From contig JAPEUQ010000003.1 in NCBI GenBank assembly GCA_027946365.1, forward strand, positions 1,054,001-1,118,000: 64,000 nt of DNA. Reading direction: 5' to 3'. Numbering within the stretch: position 1 is the stretch's first letter; the number at the start of each line of letters is the position of its first letter. This DNA is from Kalmusia sp. IMI 367209 (lineage: Eukaryota > Ascomycota > Dothideomycetes > Pleosporales > Didymosphaeriaceae). This document shows, piece by piece, positions 22,801-33,528 of the stretch. The position numbers and the translations under genes were made by a program. A model generated the notes under the pieces. The model was not told where the DNA came from and searched no databases. It was given only the letters and a program-made list of their open reading frames with translations.

Positions 22801-23753
22801 ACCTGGGTATAAGAGAAGCAAAGGCCCGTTGGTGCGTAGAAAATAGTCTCTGTCTCGACAAAGTTTGCGACATTACCATCGTCGTCAATGCCTCGTGCGT
22901 TAAATCTCGTCCCAGCTCTTCGACAAGACAACCTCGAAATCAGCGTCATTTGCGAAGGAAGGCCAGACCGGGGTGCCCGCACAGGGGACGAAGAAGAGGG
23001 AACCGTAACGGTAAGCGCAAAGCCACGAATAGCAGATGTGAGGATTCCCGAGGCGTCCAGCGCCTGTTTCTCCCGTGGAGCCAGTCTTGATCTAAAGTCC
23101 ACCAACGGCTGAATCATATATGAGTTCCACAAGAACCCGGCATCCAAACTGTCAATTGACACAGTCGCAGCATCCGAAGACCTCTCTTGCAACCTCCTCG
23201 TCAGATCAAAATCGTTGCTGTAATAGAAGGTCCCGCTGCTCAGCAGCTTCTTGAGCGCCAGGCATGGGTGTTCCATGGGGTTTTCTGACTTGCCTCGTCC
23301 AAATCCCATTTCAAATCCCTCTTCATCGATTGTGTCGGTCGGGTATGGATTGACCTCGTCGTTGAGTAACGCATCGTAGCTCGCGCTATTCAAGCAATAG
23401 AAACCCACGCTGTGTATACGCTGCACCGTCTCTCCCGGCCGTACATCCGCAACCTTCCTACTACCGTTCACCACCACGAGGAACACATCACCACTCACGG
23501 TAATGAGACCCAAGGTACCATGCGCATTTACGCTATTAAGCGCCCGGTAGTCGCCCAAGTCGATCTCGTCGAGGCGCGCAAACTCGACCATGCAGCGTGC
23601 CGCGCCCGCACCATTGCTCCCAAGCGACGTTGTCGACGCATTGCCATTATTCTCGGTAGAGGTCGGGCTGTGGCGGAGAACGAGCGCGTGGGTTGCGGTA
23701 GAAAGGGCGATGGCTCTGTGCGGATAGTCTTTGATCAAGACGCGGATGGACAT
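19882..23753 (-). CDS. Synaptojanin-type phosphoinositide phosphatase (Sac1 + 5-phosphatase)
   Basis: Predicted protein of about 1,250 residues, homologous to yeast Inp51/52/53, which dephosphorylate PI(4,5)P2 at the plasma membrane and endocytic sites. Exon 1 is 23753-21543, exon 2 21487-21188, and exon 3 starts at 21134; introns are 21488-21542 and 21135-21187. The Sac domain fills the first 600 residues and keeps the CX5R(T/S) motif as NCLDCLDRTN. The 5-phosphatase domain shows GTFNLNGKTHG, then VGFQEIVELSPQQ, GMSGIAGNKGAV, WLGDFNYRI, PAWCDRIL and FSDHRPVYA. The Pro/Ser-rich tail has one NPF motif. The tail frame is not continuous. The family-like ending (APPIPTKKPSL, then LMDEEPEDMESLKGWE) stops at 19882 but lies in another frame. 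The switch is somewhere in about 20200-20370, by a missed intron or an indel. Confidence 0.88.
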
Positions 23754-24413
23754 TGTCGGCGGGAGGGAATTGCGACGTGGTACGTAGGGAGCTCGTCAGG
23801 CATATCCGATGCTCTTCTCAGGCCCTTCGTGTTACGCAAACGAAAATCCAGCTCGGGCGCGGTGGTCGTAGATGCGGAAGTAAGCACGTGTGCGCTCAGC
23901 TTTGGGCGTTGCTTGACCACAATGGGGCCCAGAAAACGCGCCCGACGGGATACGCGGCGCAGAGACCCAGCTATAGCCTGCTAACCAAGTGAGAAACTGG
24001 TGGGTATTCGATAGGGGTTTAGCAATCGCGACTGAGACCCCGTTTCGTCGTGGGCTTTCGGAATGTGTGCATCGAATGGTGAGACCCGAATTTCTGCTGC
24101 GGGATGACCCCTCGCTTCCCATTCGCGGAGGAGTCGTCAGGGATAAGGAGAGAGGTTGATGTCATAGTCAAGCTAGGAATGCTACTATTATGGGCAACTG
24201 TAAACATTGTAACATATATATATTAGAAGAAGTCGAGATGCACTACCAAATGCCTTCGTAAATCGTCAAGCTATCAGTCCGGCAGAAAAGGCCGAAATGC
24301 TCCGCGCACACTCACATGCATGCTCACATGCCACCAACAGAAGATATCGCAAAGGAAACGCTCGCCCGAGTATGCAATCAAGCCCTTCCGCCTCTTGCCT
24401 ATCACACCCTCCT
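23754..24413. other. Intergenic region, promoter of the phosphatase gene
   Basis: 660 bases upstream of the phosphatase start and downstream of the next minus-strand gene. No supported feature beyond the expected promoter. Confidence 0.45.
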
Positions 24414-25067
24414 CTATCTCCGGTACTCACTTCGCCGCCCATCACGGTCCCTCTCTGAGATAGTGATCCTCTCCCGCGTCACCCTCTCCCCACCACCATA
24501 GTCTCTGCTACTCCTTCCGTAGTAGTCACCTCGTCCACGGCTTAAGCTCCTCTCCCGAGGCCGACTCCTGCTCCGCCGCCGGTCGTACCGCTCGTAATGA
24601 TCACTGTCGCTTGGAGCTGGCTCAACATATCGAAAATGCTCATATCGCGGGCTACTTTCTGCAGGACTGTGCTCTCGCCTCTTATAGTGACGCTCGCGCA
24701 CCACGTATTCGCTACGACCCATACTGGAACTAGACACACTGGAACGGCTGGAACGCGGGGATACCTCGACGTAGTGATGCCCCGAGTGGTGCGCCGAGTG
24801 GTGCGATACTGACGGCGGCGGCGGCGGCACGTACGGCGCAGGGGGCGGCTCGACGAAGACAGGCACAGGCTGTGGTGCTGGAATAGGTACAGTCCTTGGA
24901 GCAGGCACAGCGAGATAGCTAGAGCTGGGTCGCGGCGACTCGCGCACTATTTCCTGAGAGATGCGCGAAACGCGATGGACTGATTCTCGCCGGCGCGGGG
25001 AGCGCTCGTGCGCCACACGATAGGGCACAACCACATCCTCTTCTTGCCGCACCTTGACGAGGCACAT
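24414..25067 (-). CDS. Arg/Ser/Pro-rich low-complexity protein (MCLVKV type)
   Basis: Predicted 217-residue single-exon protein. The N-terminus MCLVKVRQEEDVVVPYR is followed by a basic Ser/Arg stretch and a Pro/Val/Ala-rich block with PPPAPYVPPPPP. A His/Ser cluster (HHSAHHSGHH), and an RS/RD-rich C-terminus complete it. I recall proteins with this MCLVKV start and composition in other Pezizomycotina, but no function is known to me. The RS-like tail could suggest RNA binding or phosphorylation control, which is only an inference. There is no signal peptide or membrane segment. The start is the first ATG of the frame and matches the recalled family N-terminus. Confidence 0.6.
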   Translation of the reverse strand: MCLVKVRQEEDVVVPYRVAHERSPRRRESVHRVSRISQEIVRESPRPSSSYLAVPAPRTVPIPAPQPVPVFVEPPPAPYVPPPPPSVSHHSAHHSGHHYVEVSPRSSRSSVSSSSMGRSEYVVRERHYKRREHSPAESSPRYEHFRYVEPAPSDSDHYERYDRRRSRSRPRERSLSRGRGDYYGRSSRDYGGGERVTRERITISERDRDGRRSEYRR

Positions 25068-25807
25068 TGGGCTGGCAATGAAGCCTTCAACGAACGTGTA
25101 TATGAAGTTGCGATCGGGCTGTGATTCGTGGGACGATCGTTGGTGGGGCCGCAGGCAGATGGGACGGAGGAACGAGAGAGCAGAACGCTGGACCTTTAAA
25201 TCACAATGCGGTCAAGTCACAGCCACAGAGAGGTCGAAACGTGTACGGCGAAGACCGAGGGTTACCTGAGGTGAAGAGGACACGGCCAAGGTGTCGAGGC
25301 AGCGCATTCGGGACCCAGCCACATGAGCGAGGCTGGCTCCAGGGCTCCCGCCTTGGAACCATTGCTAGCGAAGCAAGCTGACGGCATAGCTTTCCCTGTC
25401 GCTTACTAACCCTTTAGTTCAGGTACGGAAGGCTAGAACCTATCGACCAGACTCTAACAGGAGATATCAACACCTACAGTATCGTTATTTATCGAGCTTC
25501 TCAGTTACTAATTTTCAAGATGTTAAACCTGCAGGGATTCATAGCTCTGGGAGCAGACCCGCCTGTAAGCAGTATGGGCGAGTTCCTCGCCATAAGAAAG
25601 AGCGGAGTAGGCCGAGAAAGTTTAGTAGAACTTGAGCAAGACTTTCTCTTTGCGTTGAAGATGAAAGACGTCATTTGTAAGCATTTAGCTATGTGCTATG
25701 TGTGTCTAGATTCCCAGGGTCGTCTGTTCTTCATCATATAATTGACTACAGGTCACTCAGACAAATTCATAAAAGAACATCCTAAAGAAGGACTGACAGA
25801 CATTCTT
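25068..25807. other. Intergenic region
   Basis: 740 bases. A 73-codon plus-strand frame at 25520-25741 starts with ATG but has no recognisable features and was not accepted as a gene. Confidence 0.4.
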
Positions 25808-26581
25808 CTACATAGGATAAGCTCTCGAGATAGCATACTTATCCCCGTCCGATAGTTCGCAATTGAACGGCGTACCTCCGTTCCCTCCCAGAGTCAGACT
25901 TGAATCGAACGGATAAATCATGACCGAATGAATATCGAACTTCGGGAATATTAGGTCCATCATCCTTACCCGCATACGTTCTGAAATCTCCTCCCAGTTC
26001 AAGTCATACTCCGCAAGTACGTTTCGATTCACCTTCTCTCGGGGCCATTCCGCGTAAGAGGCATATACAGCCTCGGGATCGAAAGAGACGGAGTCTTGTT
26101 CCGTACGCCATGGGTTCTGGTGCATATGTCCTCTCCCAAGAGCATGTCCAAATTCATGTAAGATGGTACGCTGGATATTTTCCTCGCGGATGTACTCATT
26201 GATACCGGATAAGTTCATGGATGCCACACCAGCTTGAGCAGAGTTTCTCGAATGGGTTCCAAGCTTCGACCATGAGCCTTGTTTAGAATCAAAGCTGACT
26301 AATATATCATATGGGTCTTCGCCTTTGAGGTCCGGGTCGAAGTTGAATGATATGTTGGCGTGATAGGTCCATTGCACTGCGATTTCCGCGACTTTCTGCC
26401 TCTGCCATGCCTTGCCCCCAAGGAAACCCACTTGGAGAACTTGCCCGTCATTCCATCTAATTGGTCCGACTTTGATAGTGTAAACGTCGTGTTTCAACTG
26501 CGTTTTCGGATCAGTCGCACTTTTGATCTCGGCGGTAACACCAGGACCCTCCAGGCCGACTTCGTACGCCAGACATGCCAT
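25808..26581 (-). CDS. Metzincin zinc metalloprotease
   Basis: Predicted 257-residue single-exon zinc endopeptidase. The metzincin signature HEFGHALGRGH is at residues 142-152 (zinc ligands H142, H146 and H152, catalytic E143). A Met-turn lies downstream as SVMIYPF. The upstream VQWTYHANISFNFD block resembles the edge strand region of astacin/serralysin-like catalytic domains. The domain makes up nearly the whole protein. No signal peptide and no pro-peptide cysteine switch are visible, so the product as read is cytosolic, unless a 5' exon was missed. It is head-to-head with a HET-domain gene (529 bases between starts). The sub-family is not resolved; the substrate is unknown. Confidence 0.82.
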   Translation of the reverse strand: MACLAYEVGLEGPGVTAEIKSATDPKTQLKHDVYTIKVGPIRWNDGQVLQVGFLGGKAWQRQKVAEIAVQWTYHANISFNFDPDLKGEDPYDILVSFDSKQGSWSKLGTHSRNSAQAGVASMNLSGINEYIREENIQRTILHEFGHALGRGHMHQNPWRTEQDSVSFDPEAVYASYAEWPREKVNRNVLAEYDLNWEEISERMRVRMMDLIFPKFDIHSVMIYPFDSSLTLGGNGGTPFNCELSDGDKYAISRAYPM

Positions 26582-27110
26582 AGCACTTAATGAAAGCTCA
26601 ATTCGTGGGTCTAGGAAGGGAGGAAGTAATACCGGTATTCAAACCTATTCAAAAGTTCGTCTGAACAAATTCCGGGGCACGTTTCCAGACAGCATCTGGA
26701 GACTTATATGTCGCTTTCAGTCTCAGACTTGCGAGCAAGCAACAGCGACAACAAAACTCACTGCTGCTATGGTAGGGATTTCATTGGCTAACGATGACAG
26801 GGATTGCCAAAATAATCACCAGCCACGTCACCGAAGGCCGCAAATGGCACTTGGCACCTAGGCGACCGCTTGAATCTCTACCTGACTAAGACATTGCGGT
26901 GAATCCAGGTATTATAATCACCGGTTATTCTTACAGTGTCTCTACACGAGGTTTAACCTATTCAAACTCTTTACAGTCAGTTCCGCAATCACCAAAGAAG
27001 TACGTAAGACCAATATACTAGCCAGCCCTATTTACAACACCAGCAACCACCCCCACTTCGGCTTAAGGCCAAATCGTTACATTTCTTGAGTCTGATACAT
27101 ACCATCGACA
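26582..27110. other. Divergent promoter region between metzincin and HET-domain genes
   Basis: 529 bases serving as the only upstream region for both genes. No clear TATA box or repeated operator-like element was recognised. Confidence 0.45.
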
Positions 27111-30100
27111 ATGGCTACTAGATCTCTTTGTGAAAAGTGTCAACAGTTTCCACTCGACATCCTCTTATATGGCCCGTATGATCGCAAGCTCACACGCAGA
27201 TTTTTCCGTTTCTTGCACGAAGTCTGGACGGCAGAGAATTGTCGATTGTGTCTCTTCATGAAAACGCTACTTGCAGCCCACTACGGCGAACAATATATCA
27301 TTTCGAAGCTTGGGCAGGGGTACGATCAGGAACTCTGGATGTACCGAAATGCACTGGACCTTACCTTCAATGAATACGAAGCCACCAGCCATGCCACAGC
27401 CAAGATTCCCTTTTGCCTACAGGTCTCGTGCTATACGTTGGAAAAATTCCGCAGCGACCCTGCTGCCATTTTTCGTCGCGAAAGTAGGAAACGGGACGAT
27501 GACCAGACAAGGGATTGGGTCATGCCTTCAATTTTCGCCTTGAAGCAAATATCAGAACGCCCATCATTTGATACCACTAACCAGGTATCAGAGGGGATAT
27601 TCGTTGAGCAACCTGGCCGTCTCGTTGACGATAGGAAGATTGAATGGGAAAATGTAAAAGAATGGGACTCAGCGTGCGCACATCACGCGTGGTCCCAGTC
27701 CGAAAGCCAACTGGCTTCTGACTCGGAAGCTGACTATCGCTCCCGATTGAGGGTTATCGATGTCGACAGGGCTTGCGTTATGCCATGTCCACTAAATGCC
27801 CGATATGTTGCGCTAAGCTATCAGTGGGGGTCAGATCAAAAGCTGAAGTTGAAGAAGGAAAATATCGCAATGCTAGAAACTCCGGGGTTTTTTAAGTCCC
27901 CAAGTGGTCAGCCAGCGCAAACCATTCAAGATGCTATAGAAACTGTCAGACAACTCGGATACAAGTACGCCTGGATTGACGCTCTGTGCATTGTGGTATT
28001 ATTCAGCTCCTATCGTGGTTCTACATACGACTGACTCAGCCTATTTAGCAAGATGATGGTGATAACGTAACTATGAACGTTGATCAGATGGATCAGATTT
28101 ACCGCGGAGCGCACCTAACAATCGTAGCTGCAGCGGGCAAGGATGCTTATTACGGCCTCCCAGGAGTCTCTTCAACAACCCCCAGACCTGAAAAGCAACT
28201 ACGAGCGGTGATCAAAGGCATCGAAATAGCTAGCATGCTCGAGACCGGCCAAGGCGCAATTAATTTTTCGCGCTGGATGACCAGGGCTTGGACGTGGTAA
28301 GTCGTAGACAAGCAAAGAATACAGCTAGCTAATTGCTTACTAGTAAGTGAATTCTCAACGCACAAACGTATATCTCCCTTGATGCTAGTTTGTTATATGT
28401 TTGTAGTCCTCTATGTTCTCAGACGACTTACACACTATACCGTGCGGATCTTTGCCCAAGTACTATCTCCTCCACTAAACGACCTTCATGTCCTCACAAA
28501 TCTTCAAGATCAGTAGCTTATCAGCATTCGTAGATCAAGAACGCCTACTGTCTAGCAGACTTCTGACCTTTACCGACTCCCAGGCATTCTTCAATTGCGC
28601 TCAAGGGTGCAATTTCCAGGAGCAATATCATTTCAATCCCAAAACGAATGCTACATACACACTCAACGATCCCCAAGCAAGCTTTGACTTCGAAAGTCGA
28701 GACATTTGGGAGGTATATGCCATCTCAGTAGCAGAATACACTAAACGATCGATGACGGATCCAACGGACAAGCTACGTGCCTTGAGTGGAATCTTGAAAT
28801 TTCTTGAGCATCCATTTGGAGTCCCTTTTCTCTTCGGTTTACCAACAAATCTTTTCGAGGTAGCGTTGCTTTGGAAGCCTCGTGGACCTTGTAAACGCAC
28901 TAGTCTCGGGTTTCCGAGCTGGTCTTGGGTATGTCACTCATAGATGGACCTGTGTCAAGATGCAGCTAATTATTTATAGTGAGCAATATTTTCTTTGATC
29001 AAAGATAGCCTGCGTCATAAGTTAGAACCTCATTGTTAGAGATCTATGGTCTCGCAAAGCCTGTGGGTCCCAGTGATGGCCTGGATTATGACTCGAAAGG
29101 CCGATTTGTTATTTCATTACGTACCATGAAGTAACTTGGATCATAATGTATATCTAGACTTTTAGCCATGAACTATAGCTAACAACTTGACACTAGGGTT
29201 GGTTGGGATGCTGCTGTCGTATACGAGCTTGTAGACTCCATGAATAACGCATGCGAATGCGTTATGAGCCAGGCTACTATCACACTACCGAATACGAATC
29301 ACCTGCTTACCTCCGAAGTTGTGTCACGTCCAGCCATTCCTCGCGATTGGCACCGTCATTTCGACGACGAAGAGCTCACGATTCACTACCAAAGTACTGA
29401 TCCGGCCTTCTCTCACTATCGCTACCCCCGTCCACTGCCACGTATGACCGTACAGAAGAATCAGTCCATGTTGCAGAGCTCAGCCGTCTTAAAGGTTACC
29501 GCAAGGACGGCTACCTTCATATTGACCGACCAACATTCTCTCCTGAGGGATTCTCACACACGTGAGAAAGCGCCCTGCCGGGAAGGCCATCACGAACTAT
29601 GCTACTTAGCCATTCTTGACGACCAAAAGCGCACGGCTGGTACGATAATTGTGAGTGGGGATTTGCTTCCGCTGCTTGCCGATAGGAAACACAAGTTCCT
29701 CGGCCTCTCGCGATCAACGCTGTCTCGCATAGACGACGACCCCTCTTGGGACCCTGACACCAAGACCTTCCGATTTTGGTCAGAGCAGCTTGCAAGGCCA
29801 CCTGTTCGAGAAACGCTAGAAAGTCAAGCCTTTGTAGATGAAGCGTCCCAGAGACCAAAGTTCGACTGGTCGAGGGGAGATGATGAGGACGACGATGAAG
29901 TGTTCAAGAAGAACTTTATCCCGCCAAATGACGACTTCTTCGATAACAGACACTTCAGTGACCAAGTTTACTGGCCAGCGATGAATGTCTTGCTGCTCTC
30001 TGAAGAAAAGGATGGGGTTGTTGAACGGATGGGTGTGGGCAAGATACACGTTGACGCTTTTGAACCTATTGCAAGATATGAGGAGCTATTGTTGGGTTGA
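27111..30100 (+). CDS. HET-domain protein, reading frame probably broken
   Basis: A second HET-domain gene, of about 760 codons if intact. Exon 1 is 27111-27995, the intron 27996-28048 and exon 2 28049-28296, all in frame. Exon 3 ends at 28928 and exon 4 runs 29197-30100. HET motifs are YVALSYQWGS, then YAWIDALCIVQDD, DQIYRGAHLTIVAA, TRAWTW, QERLLSSRLLTFTDSQ and FPSWSW. At two joins the obvious GTAAGT and GTATGT donors do not keep frame with the obvious acceptors. Each donor is preceded by one G too many to give the family-like products (TYQERLL; SWSWVGWD). At the first join an acceptor at 28516 would rescue the frame with CLSAFVDQE; at the second no rescue was found. It may be a pseudogene, or two assembly errors. 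Confidence 0.65.
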
Positions 30101-30721
30101 TATCCTGTATCTATTTATGTTTTGACCTGAAGAGTCAATGCCTTTACAGTTCAAATCATAAACAACTAATCTAAGATGGGGAATCTAAAGAACTTTACAT
30201 AGATTTGAAATGAGATAGAAATGACAGACCACAAACAAGATGAGATGTGTGAAAAAGCCGTCTGAAATATTGTGATAAAGAATAGAAATATGTTATGCGT
30301 GAAATTATCTGTGCACAATAGAACTCTTGAGCGGTGGCGAGGGTTATCTCCAGTCCCGCTCCCTAGGAGAGATCGACGGATATCACGACCTACGATTGTT
30401 AGTGTGATTATAGGCCTTAGTGAGAAGTACGGATCTGAATGGCTACAACACGCGAGAAGAGGTGGGCGACTATAGGGAGTGAGATGGCGACTGACTTACG
30501 AAGATAATCGTCATTCTCAATGCAAAAGATTGCTGAAGGTTTGTCGATGGCCGACAATGATCTTGCCTGATTACTATACCTTGTTGTTCATGGCCATAGT
30601 CTATCCAGTCCATCTTCATGTGCCAGCATGCTGTTGGTTCTTCTCTCTCCCTCACGCACAACGCCCTTCTTCCTCCCTCCTCAACTTCTCTATAGCACCA
30701 ACACCACACCACAGGCCCCTA
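30101..30721. other. Convergent intergenic region
   Basis: 620 bases between convergent stops. Only short frames without recognisable products. Confidence 0.45.
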
Positions 30722-31573
30722 TCACCGCCGCGTAGGCATCTCAACTGGATCCTGCGCCGCGCTCCCCACCAATTCGACCGGATATTGATATCTCTGCGTC
30801 GGCGCCGGATGCACCGTCACCGCATTCTTCTCCTCCTGCGCAGCCGTACGCAAATACGCAGGAGAGGCAATCAACCCCGAATCATGCGCATTCTCGCCTC
30901 CACGTATACGCTTCCCTCGCAGACAGAATATCACGGCGCAAACGCAGAAAGTGAGGAGAACTAGGCCGCCGACGGCTATGCCCACGATAGCACCGATAGA
31001 GAGAGCCGAGCCGGAGGACGAAGACGATGCGCCTGCGGGAGCTACGGACGGGGTGGCAGCCGTAGCTGAAGTGGGCAGCGATGTTTTGGTAGAGAGGCCA
31101 GAAGAGGGCTGTGTGCTTGACGATACCTTCGTCACGGATTCCCCGTCGTATTTGTCGAAACTCCAGTGTTGCCCCGCGTGGTCCCCAGTCCCTAGAAAAA
31201 CCTCCAGCGTATCCGCATATGCATCTAAATGCATGCTCTCGCCCGTGAAGTTATTGCTCAGTCTGTACGTCCCATCGCCCCACTCGTCTAGACGCCAGTA
31301 CTGCCCGCTGTACCTGCCTTGAGACGCGAAGTGAACGGAAGTGCTGTTGATATCGTTGTCGTTGAAGACGTCGAGCGTCTTGGAGTCGCCGTTCGCTTTT
31401 GTGTGGAGGCGGTAGTAAGGCGAAATGTCTGTGCCTGTGAGGTACCAGAGGTGGGAATCTGCGGTGCTGGGGGCCTCCATTGAGAGGGAGGAGTCGGAGG
31501 AGGCGAGTTGTTTGGTGGAGAGAGTGTATCCATTTGTTAGGATGTAGAGGGAGGATAGGTCGAGGGTGGACAT
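30722..31573 (-). CDS. Ricin-B-lectin domain membrane protein
   Basis: Predicted 283-residue single-exon protein. The N-terminal 165 residues form a ricin-B-type (beta-trefoil) carbohydrate-binding domain. It has internal repeats with QxW-like signatures (GQYWRLDEW and GQHWSFDKY) and YYRLHTKANG. A Ser/Thr/Ala-rich stalk follows, then a single membrane helix (IVGIAVGGLVLLTFCVCAV) with a basic RGKR stop-transfer. The cytoplasmic tail is about 60 residues. This resembles a cell-surface lectin with one pass. No cleavable signal peptide is seen, so the membrane segment may act as a reverse signal anchor. The ATG at 31573 (MSTLDLSSLY) was chosen because the lectin fold begins at once; the frame extends further upstream without family-like sequence. 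Confidence 0.75.
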   Translation of the reverse strand: MSTLDLSSLYILTNGYTLSTKQLASSDSSLSMEAPSTADSHLWYLTGTDISPYYRLHTKANGDSKTLDVFNDNDINSTSVHFASQGRYSGQYWRLDEWGDGTYRLSNNFTGESMHLDAYADTLEVFLGTGDHAGQHWSFDKYDGESVTKVSSSTQPSSGLSTKTSLPTSATAATPSVAPAGASSSSSGSALSIGAIVGIAVGGLVLLTFCVCAVIFCLRGKRIRGGENAHDSGLIASPAYLRTAAQEEKNAVTVHPAPTQRYQYPVELVGSAAQDPVEMPTRR

Positions 31574-32212
31574 TGGTGGGCGTTTTCTACTATCGAGTGT
31601 GGACTGAAGACACTGAAGTCGAAGATTGGACGGCAAAGCTGAAGGTGGGATCTGTGGACCACATGCACTATACATATCTCTTAAGGGATTGTATTCCACA
31701 TCCTAATCCGGCCGACCAATACAGTCCAACTCTGCAGACTCGCGTAAAACTGCATCTTAGTGGGCGATGGTTGAAAGGTTGGCTGAGGCGCAAGGCTAGA
31801 TTCCAACAGCTGAAGCCCAGCTGTTCCGCAACCTTGGCAATTCGTATAAAGTCATCGTATCATGACAAGTAAGAGAATGCAATATTAGCAATGTGTTGAC
31901 GACTGAGAAAGAGGGTTTCCGATAGATTTCCCTTGCCAAATATTAAAAGTATATCATAACCTCCACCTGAATCAGACCAGTGTATCGAAAACCTCCAGAA
32001 CCCAACAAATTTTGAAGCATCATTCGCCATTCTCATTCATTCAGATGCGGTAGACGAAGTCCGACATGGAATGTCCGCCCGTCCTAAGCCGAAACCCTTC
32101 CTGTCTTTTTGATCCTGATCCGGATGTCCCAACCAATACAATGCAAATACAAGACATATCGTACGAAACGCGCGCTAAACGCTTATGATGCCATAAACAT
32201 AATTGTGCAAGT
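31574..32212. other. Intergenic region
   Basis: 640 bases between two minus-strand genes; a plus-strand frame crossing 31480-31872 is antisense to the lectin gene start and was rejected. Otherwise empty. Confidence 0.45.
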
Positions 32213-33528
32213 CTACCTCTTCCTCTCCCATTTGTGGTGATCCCAGACGGCGAGGCGTCTACCTATACTTCCAAAACACACACAACTACAGAATAGCACG
32301 CTGCCCACCCATGTCACCACAGCTAGCGTCTCGTAGCTGACCAGACCGGCGAACAACTGTTGTTGACCTTGGCCTTGTATTCGTGTGGTAGACATTGTGT
32401 GGGTACCGTTTATGGTGGCTGGTAGGGAGGGCGAAGGGAGGATATCTGGGTCAGAAAGGAAGATGAAGGAGGTCAATATGGATGTTACGATGAGCGAAAA
32501 CGACAGACCGGGTTTGCTGCGATCGAGGATATACCAAAGGGCGGGGTTGACGAGGGCGAGGGTGAGCGTGAGCTGGAGAGTGGATTGCCAGGGAAGACGG
32601 CGCTGCGTCCTGTTAGATGGATAATAGTCGCAGAAAGTAAAGGTTCACTTACAATCGCAAAGGCTATTCCCACAAAAGCACCCACGCTCCGCACTATATC
32701 GTTCCACTGCTCGCTGAAGCTCGTCTCACTCTCTTTCTCCGGTGCGGTGGTCTCCTGGCCATTTGCAGTCTGTGCACCCCACGCAAGTTCTACGTATGGT
32801 AAACAACTGCCCAAGACAAGGCCGGCGAGCCCCCAGCTTGCAAGATATGTCCAGTTTCCTCGGTCCACACCTTCAACCCTCACGGCTGCCAGCTCCCTGC
32901 TGTCGTGCAGGTGGCTGACAATAACGCCATAAGTGACACCGAACAAGAAGAGTGCCGCTAGCTTGCCTAGCGATACGGTGTATTTCCAGATCCCTCTTCG
33001 TTGTGGCCTTGGAGCGTGGGTGGTTGTCGGCGACTGCGGCGCGTGGCCGTTCACGTTCACGTTCCTTGTCCTAGTACGCGGCGCCATGGTGAGACCCAGG
33101 TGCGGACTATCGTGGCCACTATCCCACCTGTTTGCATCTGAAAATTTCCTGCCAGGTGTCTCTGCGCCAGTCCCCCATGGCGTCTCAGGGACGCTCTGTT
33201 CGACCGGAGTGCTGTCATCGTCGTCGTAAATTCCAAACAAGGTGCTTTTAGTCAAATTCATGAGACTTTTGTTCCGCTGCGGCTGCGCTCCTTCGGCCGC
33301 CCCATTCTCAGTGAGGCCCGCATTGTAGGTCCGCAGCAGGCGCGCATTCAGCTGCGCGAGGAAATCCGACGGGCGGTTCTGAGTTTCGGCGATGGAAGGA
33401 GGCGTCGACGGGACGTATGCGTGTACAGGCGAGTCGGGGGCGTCGCTCTGGGTGGAAAAGTTGCGGCGCGGTATGGGACGATAGATGTGCGGCTGCTGTG
33501 TTGATGTGACGAAAGGGTCTTCCGCCAT
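32213..33528 (-). CDS. INSIG-domain protein (sterol-pathway regulator)
   Basis: Predicted 421-residue ER membrane protein of the INSIG family, which in yeasts and moulds binds HMG-CoA reductase (and in some species Scap) to tune sterol synthesis. Exon 1 is 33528-32653, the intron 32603-32652 (GTAAGT...CAG, 50 bases) and exon 2 32602-32213. The splice restores VGIAFAIRRLPWQSTLQ, a strongly conserved INSIG block, followed by NPALWYILDRSKPG. The first 180 residues are disordered and Ser/Thr/Pro-rich. Membrane helices include GKLAALFLFGVTYGVIVSHL, WGLAGLVLGSCLPYVEL and YETLAVVTWVGSVLFCSCV. The C-terminal segment ends in a KxKxx-like basic WERKR, compatible with ER retrieval. Confidence 0.88.

Noticed and set aside
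25520..25741. 73-codon ATG-led open frame
   Set aside because: No signal peptide, domain or splice extension; length is within chance expectation.
30951..31322. Plus-strand frames across the ricin-B-lectin gene
   Set aside because: Antisense shadows of the lectin repeats on the minus strand.
32213..33528. Possible sterol-regulation gene cluster around INSIG
   Set aside because: No Scap, SREBP, HMG-CoA reductase or other sterol gene is in the window; the dioxygenase at 1895 is a general P4H type, not clearly an Ofd1 relative.
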